Made by a program: the position numbers and the translations under genes. DNA of 64,000 nt from G963676655 sp963676655. Its GTDB lineage: Bacteria; Verrucomicrobiota; Lentisphaeria; Victivallales; Victivallaceae. The stretch spans positions 4,402,001 through 4,466,000 of the forward strand of contig CAXXKX010000003.1 of NCBI GenBank assembly GCA_963676655.2, written 5' to 3'. The stretch's first letter is position 1, and each line of letters begins with the position of its first letter. Shown one piece after another: positions 16,945-25,949 of the stretch. The notes below the pieces were generated by a model. That model was not told the origin of the DNA and made no database searches. It worked only from the letters and a program-made list of their open reading frames with translations.

Positions 16945-19900
16945 CTAAGTTAACAGCTTTTCAATTGTCAGAACCGATTTCTCAATTTCATTCAGGTCAA
17001 AGCTTTCGGCTGCGGCAAAAATGGCATGTCCAAGGCTGCTGACCGGAGTACATTCAATCTTATCAGCCAGGGAAATGATTTCTTCGGCAATCCTGCAGGT
17101 TTCGGAGATGGTGGCTCCGCTATTAATATTTTCGAGTAATGGCAGTATTTTATCTGACAGGTATTTTTTGCAATCGTCTGACAACTTTACTGTTTCATAA
17201 TCTATTTGATGACTTTGCCTGGAGATTATAGCGTGTCCGGGATGAATTTCAATGTTGACCTCAGTAGCCTCAAGATAATCTGCCAGCCGGTTCGATAAAT
17301 CGAATATGTTGATCGGTTTGCTCAGAATATCGTCAAACAGGGCCAGGTCATAACCGGTTTTATTCAAGTCGAGAGCGGACGCGGTAATGGCGATTATGGG
17401 TAATTTTTTCAGGCCGGGAAGTTCTCTGATTTTTCGTGCCGCTTCACAGCCGTCCATCATCGGCATGCGAATGTCCATCAGGATAAGAGCAGGAGGATGA
17501 TTTTTTGCCGCTTCCACGGCCTGTAATCCGTTCATTGACTCAACCGGAATAAGATTGAGAGCCAGCAATTGCTGGGCTAAAACATTGCGGTTGTCTTCAA
17601 TATCATCCACCAGCAAAACTTCCACCGGGGCGAATTTATTCAATGTATCAGGAGTTTCCTCGGGTGGTTCCGGGGCGTCTGCGATCATTATATTATTTAT
17701 AGTGACAATGAATGCGGAGCCTTCGCCCAAGGTGCTTTCGACTGAGATATTTCCTCCCATCAGTTCGGCCAGATATCGCGAAATAGTCAATCCGAGTCCG
17801 GTGCCGCCATATTTTCTGGTTATGGATGAGTCGTTTTGCTCGAAAGCATTGAAAACATATTTGACCCTTTCAGGGGAAATTCCGATCCCGGTATCCCTGA
17901 CAACAAACTGGAGATTCATCTGATGCTTTTTTTCACTCGGATAGTGAGAAATAATCAGATGAACGTGTCCTTTTTCTGTGAACTTAACGGCATTGTCTAT
18001 GAGATTTGATAAAATCTGTCTGAGGCGCAGCCCGTCGATGATCAGCGGCGGAATGTCAACCGGGATGATAATTTGGAAGTCCAGTCCTTTTTTCATTGCG
18101 CGCTGTGCGAATATAACTTCGAGTTCATCACAGGTTGAACTTAGATCCATAGTTGACGGTGCCAGTTTAAGTTTTTTTGCTTCAATTTTTGAAAGATCAA
18201 GAATATCGTTCACCAGCCCGAGTAAAGCATTGCTTGCGGTTGTAATGGAATGGACAAAATTATATTGTTTCATTGTAATATCTTCAAGCTCAAGCAAATT
18301 GCCGAAACCGATGATGGCATTCAGCGGCGTACGAATTTCATGGCTGACATTTGCCAGGAAATCGCTTTTGGCCCGGGTGGCTTCTTCGGCCTTTTCTTTG
18401 GCTGCCCGCAAAGCTATTTCATTCCTGATCTGGTCATCGATGTCCTGACCGAAGCACATCAGGGAAATACATTTGCCATGTTCGTCAAAAATTCCACGAT
18501 GACAAACGTGGATCCAGCGGGGAGAGTCATCCCTGATAATCTGATGTTCAATCTGCGACACCGGATTTGTCGATGTCAGGCTGTTTATTGAGGTCATGAC
18601 GAGAGAGCGGTGGTTCCGGGGGACCATTTTCAACATGTTTTGTCCGGTGATCTCGTCAGCTTTTTTCATAAAATAACGGGCAAATTCCGGGTTGACATAA
18701 GTAATTTCCCCATCCAGTTTTAATGCGCAAATGAACAATGGTGCGTCTTCAACAACCGAGCGGTACTGCTCCCTGCTTTCGACCAGAGCCAGATTCTTTG
18801 CGTATTCCGCGCTAACATCACGAAAAATAAGGACAATGCCAATAGTCCTGCCGTTTTCGTCAATGATAGGAGCGGCGCTGTCGGCAATATGCTTTTCGGA
18901 GCCATTTTTTGAAATTAAGGTTGTGTGGTTTGCCAGGCCAATCACCTGCCCGGTTTCCAGAACTTTTACAACTGGGGTTTCCACCTTTTTTCTGGTAATG
19001 GAATTTATAATTATAAATACCTTATCCAGAGAAACGCCTTTTGCTGCATTTTCTTTCCAGCCGGTCAATGTCTCCGCAACCGGATTCATGGACGTTACAT
19101 TGCCATCAGTGTCAGTGGCAATGACCGCATCACCGATCGAGTTAAGGGTGACAAGAAGGTTTTGCCGGCTTTTCCTTACTTCCTGTTCGGCCCGTACCCT
19201 GGTTTCAATATCTTGCAACTGACATATAATATATTGCAGTTTGCCGTTTTTGTCAGATATTTTTGTAGCGGACAAATGGTAATGGCGGGTTTCATTCCCT
19301 TTAGTCGTCAGGACACATTCTTTAGCCGTTTTAATTGAGGAAGAATTTATTAATTCAGATATTATATCTTTTAGTTCTGTAAAATTTTCGGATAATGGAG
19401 AGTCTGTGAGGTCATTTGTTGATGAATTGAAAACCTCAGTCCATATTTTGTTTGCAAAAGTTATATTTAATTCAGGATCAATAATAAAAAGCGGTATTGG
19501 AAAATCATCTATAATGGAGTGGAGCGAGTGAATAATATTGTTTGTGCAGCCTGATATTGTGGCCCACTCTCCCGGGTAGATGTTTTCGTCGATATGAATA
19601 TTGTTGATTTTACCGTTGCTTATATTTTTTTCTATTTGTCTGGAATTTGTTTCAAAACTTTTTATCCGGTCTACTAACTCAAGCATCTTGCCGTAGACGC
19701 CTTGCCTGGTGACATCCTGCTCGATTGAAAAGTCCCCTGACATGACCCGTTCAACTATTTCATTCAAGGATTGAGGATCACGTCCCAGTCTGCGTAATAT
19801 ATTTCTGAGTGGAAGGATAGTTAAAACAACTCCGATTCCAAAGATAATTAAACTTACCGATACATTAACCCAAATTTTTCGCCTGATGTCCTGATTGGCG

Positions 19901-20424
19901 GCTCCGTAAAAAAAAGCCGCTTTGTTCTGGGCGAATTTATACAGATAGTCGATTTGGTCCGTCAACAGTTTTACCTGTTCCGCTCCTTTGCTTCGAGCAA
20001 TTTCCAATACCTGGGCATGTTTATCGTTTTTGGCAAGTTCAAATTCTTTTTTCCTGATTGAACGCCACGCAATAAAGTCTTTTTCGAATTTATCAATCTT
20101 CCATTTATCACCAAGGAAAAACTTTTTAATTATTGGAATTTTATCACAAACGTCTTTGTCCAATCGGTCAACTTCTCTGATATGCATAGTCATTTTATGA
20201 CCGAAAGCGTCTGTATGAATCGAGACATCCTTCATTTCGCTGTGAATTTTGATGATGTCTGATTTTATACTCAGTACGGTGGATGCCACGGTAAAAGGGT
20301 GTTCGTACAGTTCTCCTACAATTTCACGGGTTTTGAATAGTTCGTATGTGGAAAATACTCCGATACAGATTACGCTAAGCAGGAGAGCCCCGTAGCCCAA
20401 AGTCATGAAGATTTTAAGACGCAT
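16945..20424 (-). CDS. Hybrid sensor histidine kinase with PAS domains and receiver
   Basis: About 1159 residues from ATG 20424, which starts directly at the first membrane helix (MRLKIFMTLGYGALLLSVI); the frame extends upstream to 20523 without a convincing site. Two membrane segments flank a 150-residue helical periplasmic sensor (four-helix MCP-like). A HAMP-like linker follows, then three PAS domains (IIDPELNITFANKIW; VIATDTDGNVTSMNPVAE; ALKLDGEITYVNPEF). Then come HisKA with NVSHEIRTPLN (near residue 700), an HATPase with NLIDNAVKFTE, DTGIGIS and GGTGLGL, and a receiver with phosphoacceptor in LMDIRMPMMDG (near 982). The last 150 residues resemble an Hpt-like helix bundle without an obvious phosphohistidine. 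No partner response regulator is adjacent. It may control the downstream catabolic genes. Confidence 0.9.
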   Translation of the reverse strand: MRLKIFMTLGYGALLLSVICIGVFSTYELFKTREIVGELYEHPFTVASTVLSIKSDIIKIHSEMKDVSIHTDAFGHKMTMHIREVDRLDKDVCDKIPIIKKFFLGDKWKIDKFEKDFIAWRSIRKKEFELAKNDKHAQVLEIARSKGAEQVKLLTDQIDYLYKFAQNKAAFFYGAANQDIRRKIWVNVSVSLIIFGIGVVLTILPLRNILRRLGRDPQSLNEIVERVMSGDFSIEQDVTRQGVYGKMLELVDRIKSFETNSRQIEKNISNGKINNIHIDENIYPGEWATISGCTNNIIHSLHSIIDDFPIPLFIIDPELNITFANKIWTEVFNSSTNDLTDSPLSENFTELKDIISELINSSSIKTAKECVLTTKGNETRHYHLSATKISDKNGKLQYIICQLQDIETRVRAEQEVRKSRQNLLVTLNSIGDAVIATDTDGNVTSMNPVAETLTGWKENAAKGVSLDKVFIIINSITRKKVETPVVKVLETGQVIGLANHTTLISKNGSEKHIADSAAPIIDENGRTIGIVLIFRDVSAEYAKNLALVESREQYRSVVEDAPLFICALKLDGEITYVNPEFARYFMKKADEITGQNMLKMVPRNHRSLVMTSINSLTSTNPVSQIEHQIIRDDSPRWIHVCHRGIFDEHGKCISLMCFGQDIDDQIRNEIALRAAKEKAEEATRAKSDFLANVSHEIRTPLNAIIGFGNLLELEDITMKQYNFVHSITTASNALLGLVNDILDLSKIEAKKLKLAPSTMDLSSTCDELEVIFAQRAMKKGLDFQIIIPVDIPPLIIDGLRLRQILSNLIDNAVKFTEKGHVHLIISHYPSEKKHQMNLQFVVRDTGIGISPERVKYVFNAFEQNDSSITRKYGGTGLGLTISRYLAELMGGNISVESTLGEGSAFIVTINNIMIADAPEPPEETPDTLNKFAPVEVLLVDDIEDNRNVLAQQLLALNLIPVESMNGLQAVEAAKNHPPALILMDIRMPMMDGCEAARKIRELPGLKKLPIIAITASALDLNKTGYDLALFDDILSKPINIFDLSNRLADYLEATEVNIEIHPGHAIISRQSHQIDYETVKLSDDCKKYLSDKILPLLENINSGATISETCRIAEEIISLADKIECTPVSSLGHAIFAAAESFDLNEIEKSVLTIEKLLT

Positions 20425-20538
20425 GTTCTCTGCCCACCTTATTTTATAATATGTATAAAATCTGTCAAATAAATTAGTTTTGTTCCTTGCTTTTATTTTA
20501 ATGCATAACTTGTGATAAAGCAAATTTTATAATGCCGG

Positions 20539-23500
20539 TTAAAGCAACTTTAACTCACTTATTTTCAGGCCGCCTTTGCCTTTTATTTTCAGTTTAACGT
20601 TTTTAGCTTTTGTTTTTGAGAATTTAATCAATTGTTTTTTTCCGATCTTTCCGGCTGTTTTACTGATGTCCCGGAAATTGTTATCTCCGGTGGAAACAGC
20701 GATGGATACTTCACTTAAGTTACCGCTATTGTCAATCAATAATTCGGATATTTCAGTTAATTTATTCAGCGAGATAACGAATTCAGCGCCTTTCCAGGAT
20801 GAGTAGGTGCCGTAAGCAGTCTTTGTGTTCCCGTCCAGCATGAATTCAGGCGGGAAGCGCCAATTTGCCGCCCCGGTTGTTTTTACTGTCTTAATATCAG
20901 CCTGAAGAGCCTTGTTTTCCGGAGTAACATTCATTATCATGATTTCGCGGCACATAACCGGATAGTTTTGCTTGTTTGGAGCCGCGAGAAGATCTATTTT
21001 CACCATTTTTGTATTTTGCGGTTTGATAAGGTGCAAACCGGCGAAATCTTTTCCGAATGGTTTTAATATGCCGAGCTTTTGCCATGTTTTACCATCATTT
21101 GACGTCATTACGGTTCCTGTTTGCAAATAAGCGGCGGCAATTGTTACCGTGTTGAATGTTGTTGTTTTGCCGAAATCAATGATGATGTCCTGCCGGGAGT
21201 TTTTGCCGTAGAAGCCGCGCCAATCGGTCTGGACGTTGCCGTCAAAGCATTTTTTGATGTCCTGTGCATGGATTGTTGTTTTGCACATGTCTGTTTTAAC
21301 CAGGTTGTTGGCGGCGGTCGCTCCTGATGCGGCAAGCAGGACGGACGCGGTTGCCGTTCCGAACAGATTTTGCATGGCTTTTTTCGTCATGGCTTGAGTT
21401 TCCTTGTTTTGCGTATTTGTCAAATTGTAGTCGAGGCATTTATCAAAGATCCCGGATAAATTCTTCATGTCTCCTTTATCACTGTTTCCCGGTTCAAGTT
21501 CCATTCCGACGCTTTGTCCATTATGAGCCGGAATCTCAAGTATTGTCATTTTGGCGTTGGCGGCAATAACCGTGGCTTTCGTTGTTTTGCCAATCATTTT
21601 CCAGCATCCCTTGACGGCAATTCTGATTTTAGCCGGCTGTGATTCATAACCGAATCTTCCGTTTTTCCGCATTCTCAGATCAGGGTCGCAGACTGTTAAA
21701 TAATAACCTTTGCCGTTTTTTTCACTCATGGTCAGGCAGGGGCGCTCAACCGCCTTGACCAATGGGGCGCTGATGTTTTTCATTCCTGCAAAGAAGATTG
21801 CTCCGTAGAGTTGTTTGTATTTTACCGCGTGGATCAGCGCGTCTTGACGGATGATTTTAAAATCAGGCTCATATTCAGCCATTGCTTCCGGAGTGATTTG
21901 CGGGATGACTGCGTAGCGATATTTTTCATTTTGCGGATTCAGTCCGTAATCGATCCAGCAGCTGGCGAAATCACCTTCCGTGTCTTTAGTATCTTTTTGA
22001 TGACGGGATATCTGGTGCTTTCTGGCGTAATAGACATTTTGGCCTGGAAAGATATAGTAGCCGACATTGTATGGATCAACAATCTTTACCGAAGCGGGTG
22101 AGTTAAGCTTTGTATCTTTGACCGGAAATCCGGTAATTTTACTGCCATTGAGCCACATCGGCATATCTTTAGTCTTCAGATATTTTTGAAAAAGATTGGT
22201 CCGGGTGACGTCGTTTTTGTCCTGATTTGAGATTTGGGAACCGAGACAAATAATTTCACGATCAAAAAAGAAAAACGACTTTAATCCTTTCAGTTTTGGT
22301 ACGCCCTGCTGCCCGGGGCCGGATACCGGCATGACAAACATGCCATTCACGCTTCGATGTTCCAACCCGCCGACGAACGACACCGGTGATGTCAGCGAAA
22401 CGGTTCCACCTTTAGCCCGGAGGCGCGATACCGGCTGATGGGGGCATGTCGTGCCGTCGATTGCCGCCCAGTCAAAGCCGTTATGGACATAGCCGCTTTG
22501 TTCGAGGCCGTTTTTCTGGATCATCAGCGAACCGTGAGCCAGGAATTTGCCGAAACGATTGTTTTTCGCGTAAGTTTCTCCATGCCTGATATATTTGCCA
22601 TATCCCCGGACCAGCGCCAGCCAGTCATCCCGGCGGTGTGCTCCCAGGCCTGCGAAATTCATCGTTAAATGTCCCTGCGGCGGATTTTCCGGTTTAATGT
22701 CTTGAACTACTCCGGGTTTTACCCGGTTTGCTGCCGCGGCTAATTCCTTGTCCACCTTGCCCCCGGGAGCACATTGCGCAATTCGCGCCATGCAGTCTGG
22801 ATAGATGTCCTGCTTACCAAACGGATGACGCCCCTGCATGGTCAACGGAATACCTGTTTTATTGGAATAGAAGCGCATATTGAGCAGAACTTTTTTCAGT
22901 CGCTGCCAGGCTTCCGGGGAAATGGAGAACGGAGTGTCAGCCAAAGCCTCGACAATCATTGACAGACTGTTAGTCGCATAACTGGCATAGGCGAAATAAT
23001 GGAAATTGTGGTGAAACGCCGAACCATCCGGTTTGTAACCGTTATGTCCTTCAAATAAAATTGCCTTATTCAAGTATTGCTGGAAAGCTTTGAGTCCGCG
23101 AATAATTTTTTCCTCATCGGTCTGCATTAATGCTCCGTACAGCAGATACTTCATGTCGATATGGAAGAAGTCCATTGAGGGATTGAGTTTTTCGGGATGA
23201 TATATTTGTGTCGGCTGATAATTTGATTCATAATAATTGAACGGCTTTTCAGCTTTGCCGGTCTGCCGCAGCGTGTTAGCCATAATGAATGTAGCCTGAG
23301 CCAGACTGCGCCCGTTGTACCAGTTCCAGGTGTTTCCGGCGCCGGGGCGGAAGCCCTGATCTGCTAAATGATCGTTGAGCAGGAGATACCAGTCCAGCAA
23401 CTGCTTTTTGTCTTTTTGCGAACCTTTGTTGTTATAAGTTGTTGCGATCATCAGCATGATGTCTGAGATTTTCCCGGGAGAAACAAAATCGGTTATACCC

Positions 23501-24297
23501 TCGGCCTCGTAGCCGTCCGCCGGAAAAATGACCGGAATGCCGGAAATACGGTCTTTCTCTTTGATGATATTAAGTTTTTCAATATTGCCTTTCAGGGATT
23601 GTATCGACTTCTCGGAGATTTGATTTTTTCCTTCCGGGGCAAATACATTGCGAATTTTAATAATTGCTTCTTTATCCGAGTCAGTGATTTCGCAGGGCAG
23701 GGGATATTTTTTCTTGTCGATGACCGGAGGTCGCCACTCTTTCCCGGAAGGCCGGAATTGAGTACGAAAATCTTTTATGATGTTGTAGCACATCAGGTCT
23801 ATGTAACAACGCCCTGCTGTTTCCGGAGCGGTGATCAGAATATTGTCGGTTGTCGGTGAAACTTTGCCGTCAAACATCGGTTTCCAACTGTAACGCAGCG
23901 CGGCGCGCTGCCAGCCGGTGAAATTCAACGGAAAATCAAAACTTCCGCTTACCTTGTTCCCGGTCCTGAATTCAAATTTCAACGCGCCCTTTTGCGGTTT
24001 TTCACAATAGACCCAGACCGCGAATGTCGCTTTTCCGTAGGTTCCGCCGTATCCGCCGGTTCGGTAAATATTTCCGATGCCGTGGTTGAAGCGGATGGTA
24101 TCATGTTTTTTGTAATTCCACTGCAAAGACTTTTTGCCGCTCTTGTAATGATGCGGAGAAAAGCTTATTCCCGCGGGACGAGATGCCTTTGCGTATTCCG
24201 GCAAGCCGCTTTCAAAAGATTCCACTCCGAATTTTGCAGGAACCTTTGCCGCACAGGTTGTGATGGCGCAAAACGTTAGTAAATAAAGTGTTTTCAT
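20539..24297 (-). CDS. Polysaccharide lyase family 8 (chondroitin/hyaluronan ABC lyase-like) with C-terminal discoidin-like domains
   Basis: 1252 residues with a signal peptide (MKTLYLLTFCAITTCAA). An N-terminal jelly-roll domain (FESGLPEYAKASRPAGIS) is followed by an alpha/alpha toroid of the PL8 kind with DGSAFHHNFHYFAYAS (catalytic His/Tyr region, near residue 432), and then the beta-sandwich with KYIRHGETYAKNNRFGKFLAHGS. PL8 enzymes cleave chondroitin, dermatan, hyaluronan or xanthan by beta-elimination. After about residue 970 the chain contains a second signal-peptide-like stretch, then two regions resembling F5/8-type C (discoidin) carbohydrate-binding domains (FDGNVQTDWRGFYG; FMLDGNTKTAYGTYSSWKGAEFVI). 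It follows its GntR-LacI regulator by 9 bases. The substrate is uncertain; a glycosaminoglycan is likely. Confidence 0.85.
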   Translation of the reverse strand: MKTLYLLTFCAITTCAAKVPAKFGVESFESGLPEYAKASRPAGISFSPHHYKSGKKSLQWNYKKHDTIRFNHGIGNIYRTGGYGGTYGKATFAVWVYCEKPQKGALKFEFRTGNKVSGSFDFPLNFTGWQRAALRYSWKPMFDGKVSPTTDNILITAPETAGRCYIDLMCYNIIKDFRTQFRPSGKEWRPPVIDKKKYPLPCEITDSDKEAIIKIRNVFAPEGKNQISEKSIQSLKGNIEKLNIIKEKDRISGIPVIFPADGYEAEGITDFVSPGKISDIMLMIATTYNNKGSQKDKKQLLDWYLLLNDHLADQGFRPGAGNTWNWYNGRSLAQATFIMANTLRQTGKAEKPFNYYESNYQPTQIYHPEKLNPSMDFFHIDMKYLLYGALMQTDEEKIIRGLKAFQQYLNKAILFEGHNGYKPDGSAFHHNFHYFAYASYATNSLSMIVEALADTPFSISPEAWQRLKKVLLNMRFYSNKTGIPLTMQGRHPFGKQDIYPDCMARIAQCAPGGKVDKELAAAANRVKPGVVQDIKPENPPQGHLTMNFAGLGAHRRDDWLALVRGYGKYIRHGETYAKNNRFGKFLAHGSLMIQKNGLEQSGYVHNGFDWAAIDGTTCPHQPVSRLRAKGGTVSLTSPVSFVGGLEHRSVNGMFVMPVSGPGQQGVPKLKGLKSFFFFDREIICLGSQISNQDKNDVTRTNLFQKYLKTKDMPMWLNGSKITGFPVKDTKLNSPASVKIVDPYNVGYYIFPGQNVYYARKHQISRHQKDTKDTEGDFASCWIDYGLNPQNEKYRYAVIPQITPEAMAEYEPDFKIIRQDALIHAVKYKQLYGAIFFAGMKNISAPLVKAVERPCLTMSEKNGKGYYLTVCDPDLRMRKNGRFGYESQPAKIRIAVKGCWKMIGKTTKATVIAANAKMTILEIPAHNGQSVGMELEPGNSDKGDMKNLSGIFDKCLDYNLTNTQNKETQAMTKKAMQNLFGTATASVLLAASGATAANNLVKTDMCKTTIHAQDIKKCFDGNVQTDWRGFYGKNSRQDIIIDFGKTTTFNTVTIAAAYLQTGTVMTSNDGKTWQKLGILKPFGKDFAGLHLIKPQNTKMVKIDLLAAPNKQNYPVMCREIMIMNVTPENKALQADIKTVKTTGAANWRFPPEFMLDGNTKTAYGTYSSWKGAEFVISLNKLTEISELLIDNSGNLSEVSIAVSTGDNNFRDISKTAGKIGKKQLIKFSKTKAKNVKLKIKGKGGLKISELKLL

Positions 24298-24306
24298 CGG
24301 TGTCTC

Positions 24307-25350
24307 TTATGGTTTGATTACTGGAGTTAATATGATAGATTCGAGAGGCGTTTTTGTATCTCCGGACAATATTTTAAGCAATGCCTTCACACTTTGCTCT
24401 CCGATTTCAGTCATGCGGACATCAATTGACGGAGGACAAGGATGCAAACCATGCAGCAGCTGGGGATTATTGTTACAGGAAATAACCGGAACATCGTTTA
24501 CCGGTTCAAGCCCGGTTCCATATAAGGCCTGATAAACGGCGACAGCAAAGATGTCTGCCGAAATATGAATCCCGGTTCTGAGCGATTTATTTTTGAATAT
24601 TTCATTGAGGCGTTTTTTTGCCGCTTCAAATATTTCACCTGCGTTCATTGTTACAATGTCTGCGTAGATATGAATGAATTCTTTTCCGGCTGCTTCAACT
24701 TTTCTTTTGAAAGCCCCCATTCTTTCGGCGAATAACGGCGAATCAGCATGTCCGAAATAGATAAATCTCCGGCAATCGCGTTCAATGAGATATTCCGCGG
24801 CCATAGTTCCGACCACTGAGTTGTCATAGGTGATTTGCGGCATATCGTTGTGGTTCGGTAATCCCATGACTTGAATCATTGGCAGTCCTTTGATTGCCGG
24901 ACATTCCGTTTGGCATATACAGCCGTCAACTTCATTCTTAAGTTTTGTTTCAAATGTTTTATCATGAGAATAGACTAGTTGAATGAGGGAGTAATTCTGC
25001 CGCATCGCTTCTGACTCGATTCCCTTTAAAAGGGGAGCATATATTGTATTAGTGTTCAGGGAATGTTCCACTCGTTTTTCGGGTGGTTGGTTTGAAATGA
25101 CAGCCAGGCGTTTCAGATGTTTCACAAATGTACCGACTCGTTCGCGTTTTTCAATCAATCCGGCTTCTTCAAGCGAGTTTAGCGCTTTTCGGATTGTAAG
25201 GGGATTGGCTTCAAACTTTTCCGCAAGTACAGCGACTGACGGCAGTTGTCCACAATAAATGCCGTCATAGACTGCCTTTGCGATTTTTCCTGCTATCTTG
25301 TCATGTTTATTTTCCGGTTTTGTTCCGGCTTTCGCATTGAAGTATTTCAC
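24307..25350 (-). CDS. GntR-LacI hybrid transcriptional regulator
   Basis: 347 residues from a GTG start with GGAG seven bases upstream. Residues 15-75 are a GntR winged helix (IAKAVYDGIYCGQLPSVAVLAEKFEANPLTIRKALNSLEEAGLIEKRERVGTFV pattern), and the rest is a LacI/periplasmic-binding sensor (ERDCRRFIYFGHAD, VPVISCNNNP, and the usual end with LKILSGDTKTPLESIILTPVI). Such regulators sense sugars or oligosaccharides and often repress the adjacent catabolic gene. It lies 9 bases before the polysaccharide lyase gene in the same transcript, so self- and lyase-regulation is likely. A possible operator is at 25364-25389. Confidence 0.93.
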   Translation of the reverse strand: MKYFNAKAGTKPENKHDKIAGKIAKAVYDGIYCGQLPSVAVLAEKFEANPLTIRKALNSLEEAGLIEKRERVGTFVKHLKRLAVISNQPPEKRVEHSLNTNTIYAPLLKGIESEAMRQNYSLIQLVYSHDKTFETKLKNEVDGCICQTECPAIKGLPMIQVMGLPNHNDMPQITYDNSVVGTMAAEYLIERDCRRFIYFGHADSPLFAERMGAFKRKVEAAGKEFIHIYADIVTMNAGEIFEAAKKRLNEIFKNKSLRTGIHISADIFAVAVYQALYGTGLEPVNDVPVISCNNNPQLLHGLHPCPPSIDVRMTEIGEQSVKALLKILSGDTKTPLESIILTPVIKP

Positions 25351-25363
25351 GGTATCTCCAATA

Positions 25364-25389
25364 GTTATATGTCATATGATATATATAAC
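25364..25389 (-). promoter_or_regulatory. Possible operator upstream of the GntR-LacI/lyase operon
   Basis: GTTATAT (25364-25370) and ATATAAC (25383-25389) are inverted, with the palindrome CATATG between them. The whole is slightly off-centre. The location 14-39 bases upstream of the regulator start fits an autoregulatory operator. The ligand and binding are not shown. Confidence 0.4.
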
Positions 25390-25590
25390 GCAATTGAGTT
25401 GCTAATAATACAGTATACCCGGATACAGATAAGTCAATAGCTGAATAAATCGAATGCCTGAATTTTATAAAAAATTTGTATTCGGTCAGTTGGCATGCCA
25501 GCAACTCATGCTCTCCGTTCAACGTCTTTGATTTAAGCAGCTACGCGCTTGAAATCAATGACATCACTTCGAGCAAAATGATGTTACTGC

Positions 25591-25678
25591 GTCATGCGTT
25601 GCATGACAAATGCGCTTTGCTTACTTTCGCCTCCGGCGACCAGCATCTCGTTGCTGGACCACGCCCGCGTACGACGCG
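25591..25678. repeat. Three consecutive short hairpins in a non-coding region
   Basis: Within the 599-base gap 25351-25949 a more GC-rich segment holds three perfect inverted repeats. They are GTCATGC/GCATGAC (25591-25597, 25601-25607), CCAGCA/TGCTGG (25640-25645, 25652-25657) and CGCGT/ACGCG (25666-25670, 25674-25678). The open frames across it have no coding character. It could be a structured RNA, a recombination-site relic or a fragment of a mobile element. The rest of the gap is AT-rich, including a degenerate heptamer run at 25768-25790. Confidence 0.4.
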
Positions 25679-25767
25679 GTGCGGTATAACTGCTACGCAG
25701 AGTTTTTATAAAATGGACTGACCGATTACAAAAATTTCAAAACCATCCTGCCGGAGGGATAGCTGGC

Positions 25768-25790
25768 GTTGAAAGTTTGAAAGTTAAAAG
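25768..25790. repeat. Degenerate heptanucleotide repeat
   Basis: TTGAAAG, TTTGAAA, GTTAAAA follow one another with a seven-base rhythm. On the opposite strand this resembles the TTCAACC/TTCAACT heptamers at 56433 and 62864, so it is probably a decayed member of the same repeat type. Confidence 0.35.
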
Positions 25791-25949
25791 TAAGGGCAAA
25801 AACAGTTTTAAAATTTGAATTTGGTATCAATATCTTTCCGTTTACAAAACATGCTGAATACAACGGATTCACGTTGTGCATTGCGGCCGATCAGGTGTTT
25901 GAACAGAGTGTCACAACTTTGTCCTGAATTGATCGGGACGGTAACAGGA

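Noticed and set aside
25476..25721. An 81-codon plus-strand frame
   Set aside because: It runs through the three-hairpin patch and shows no coding bias or recognisable start site.
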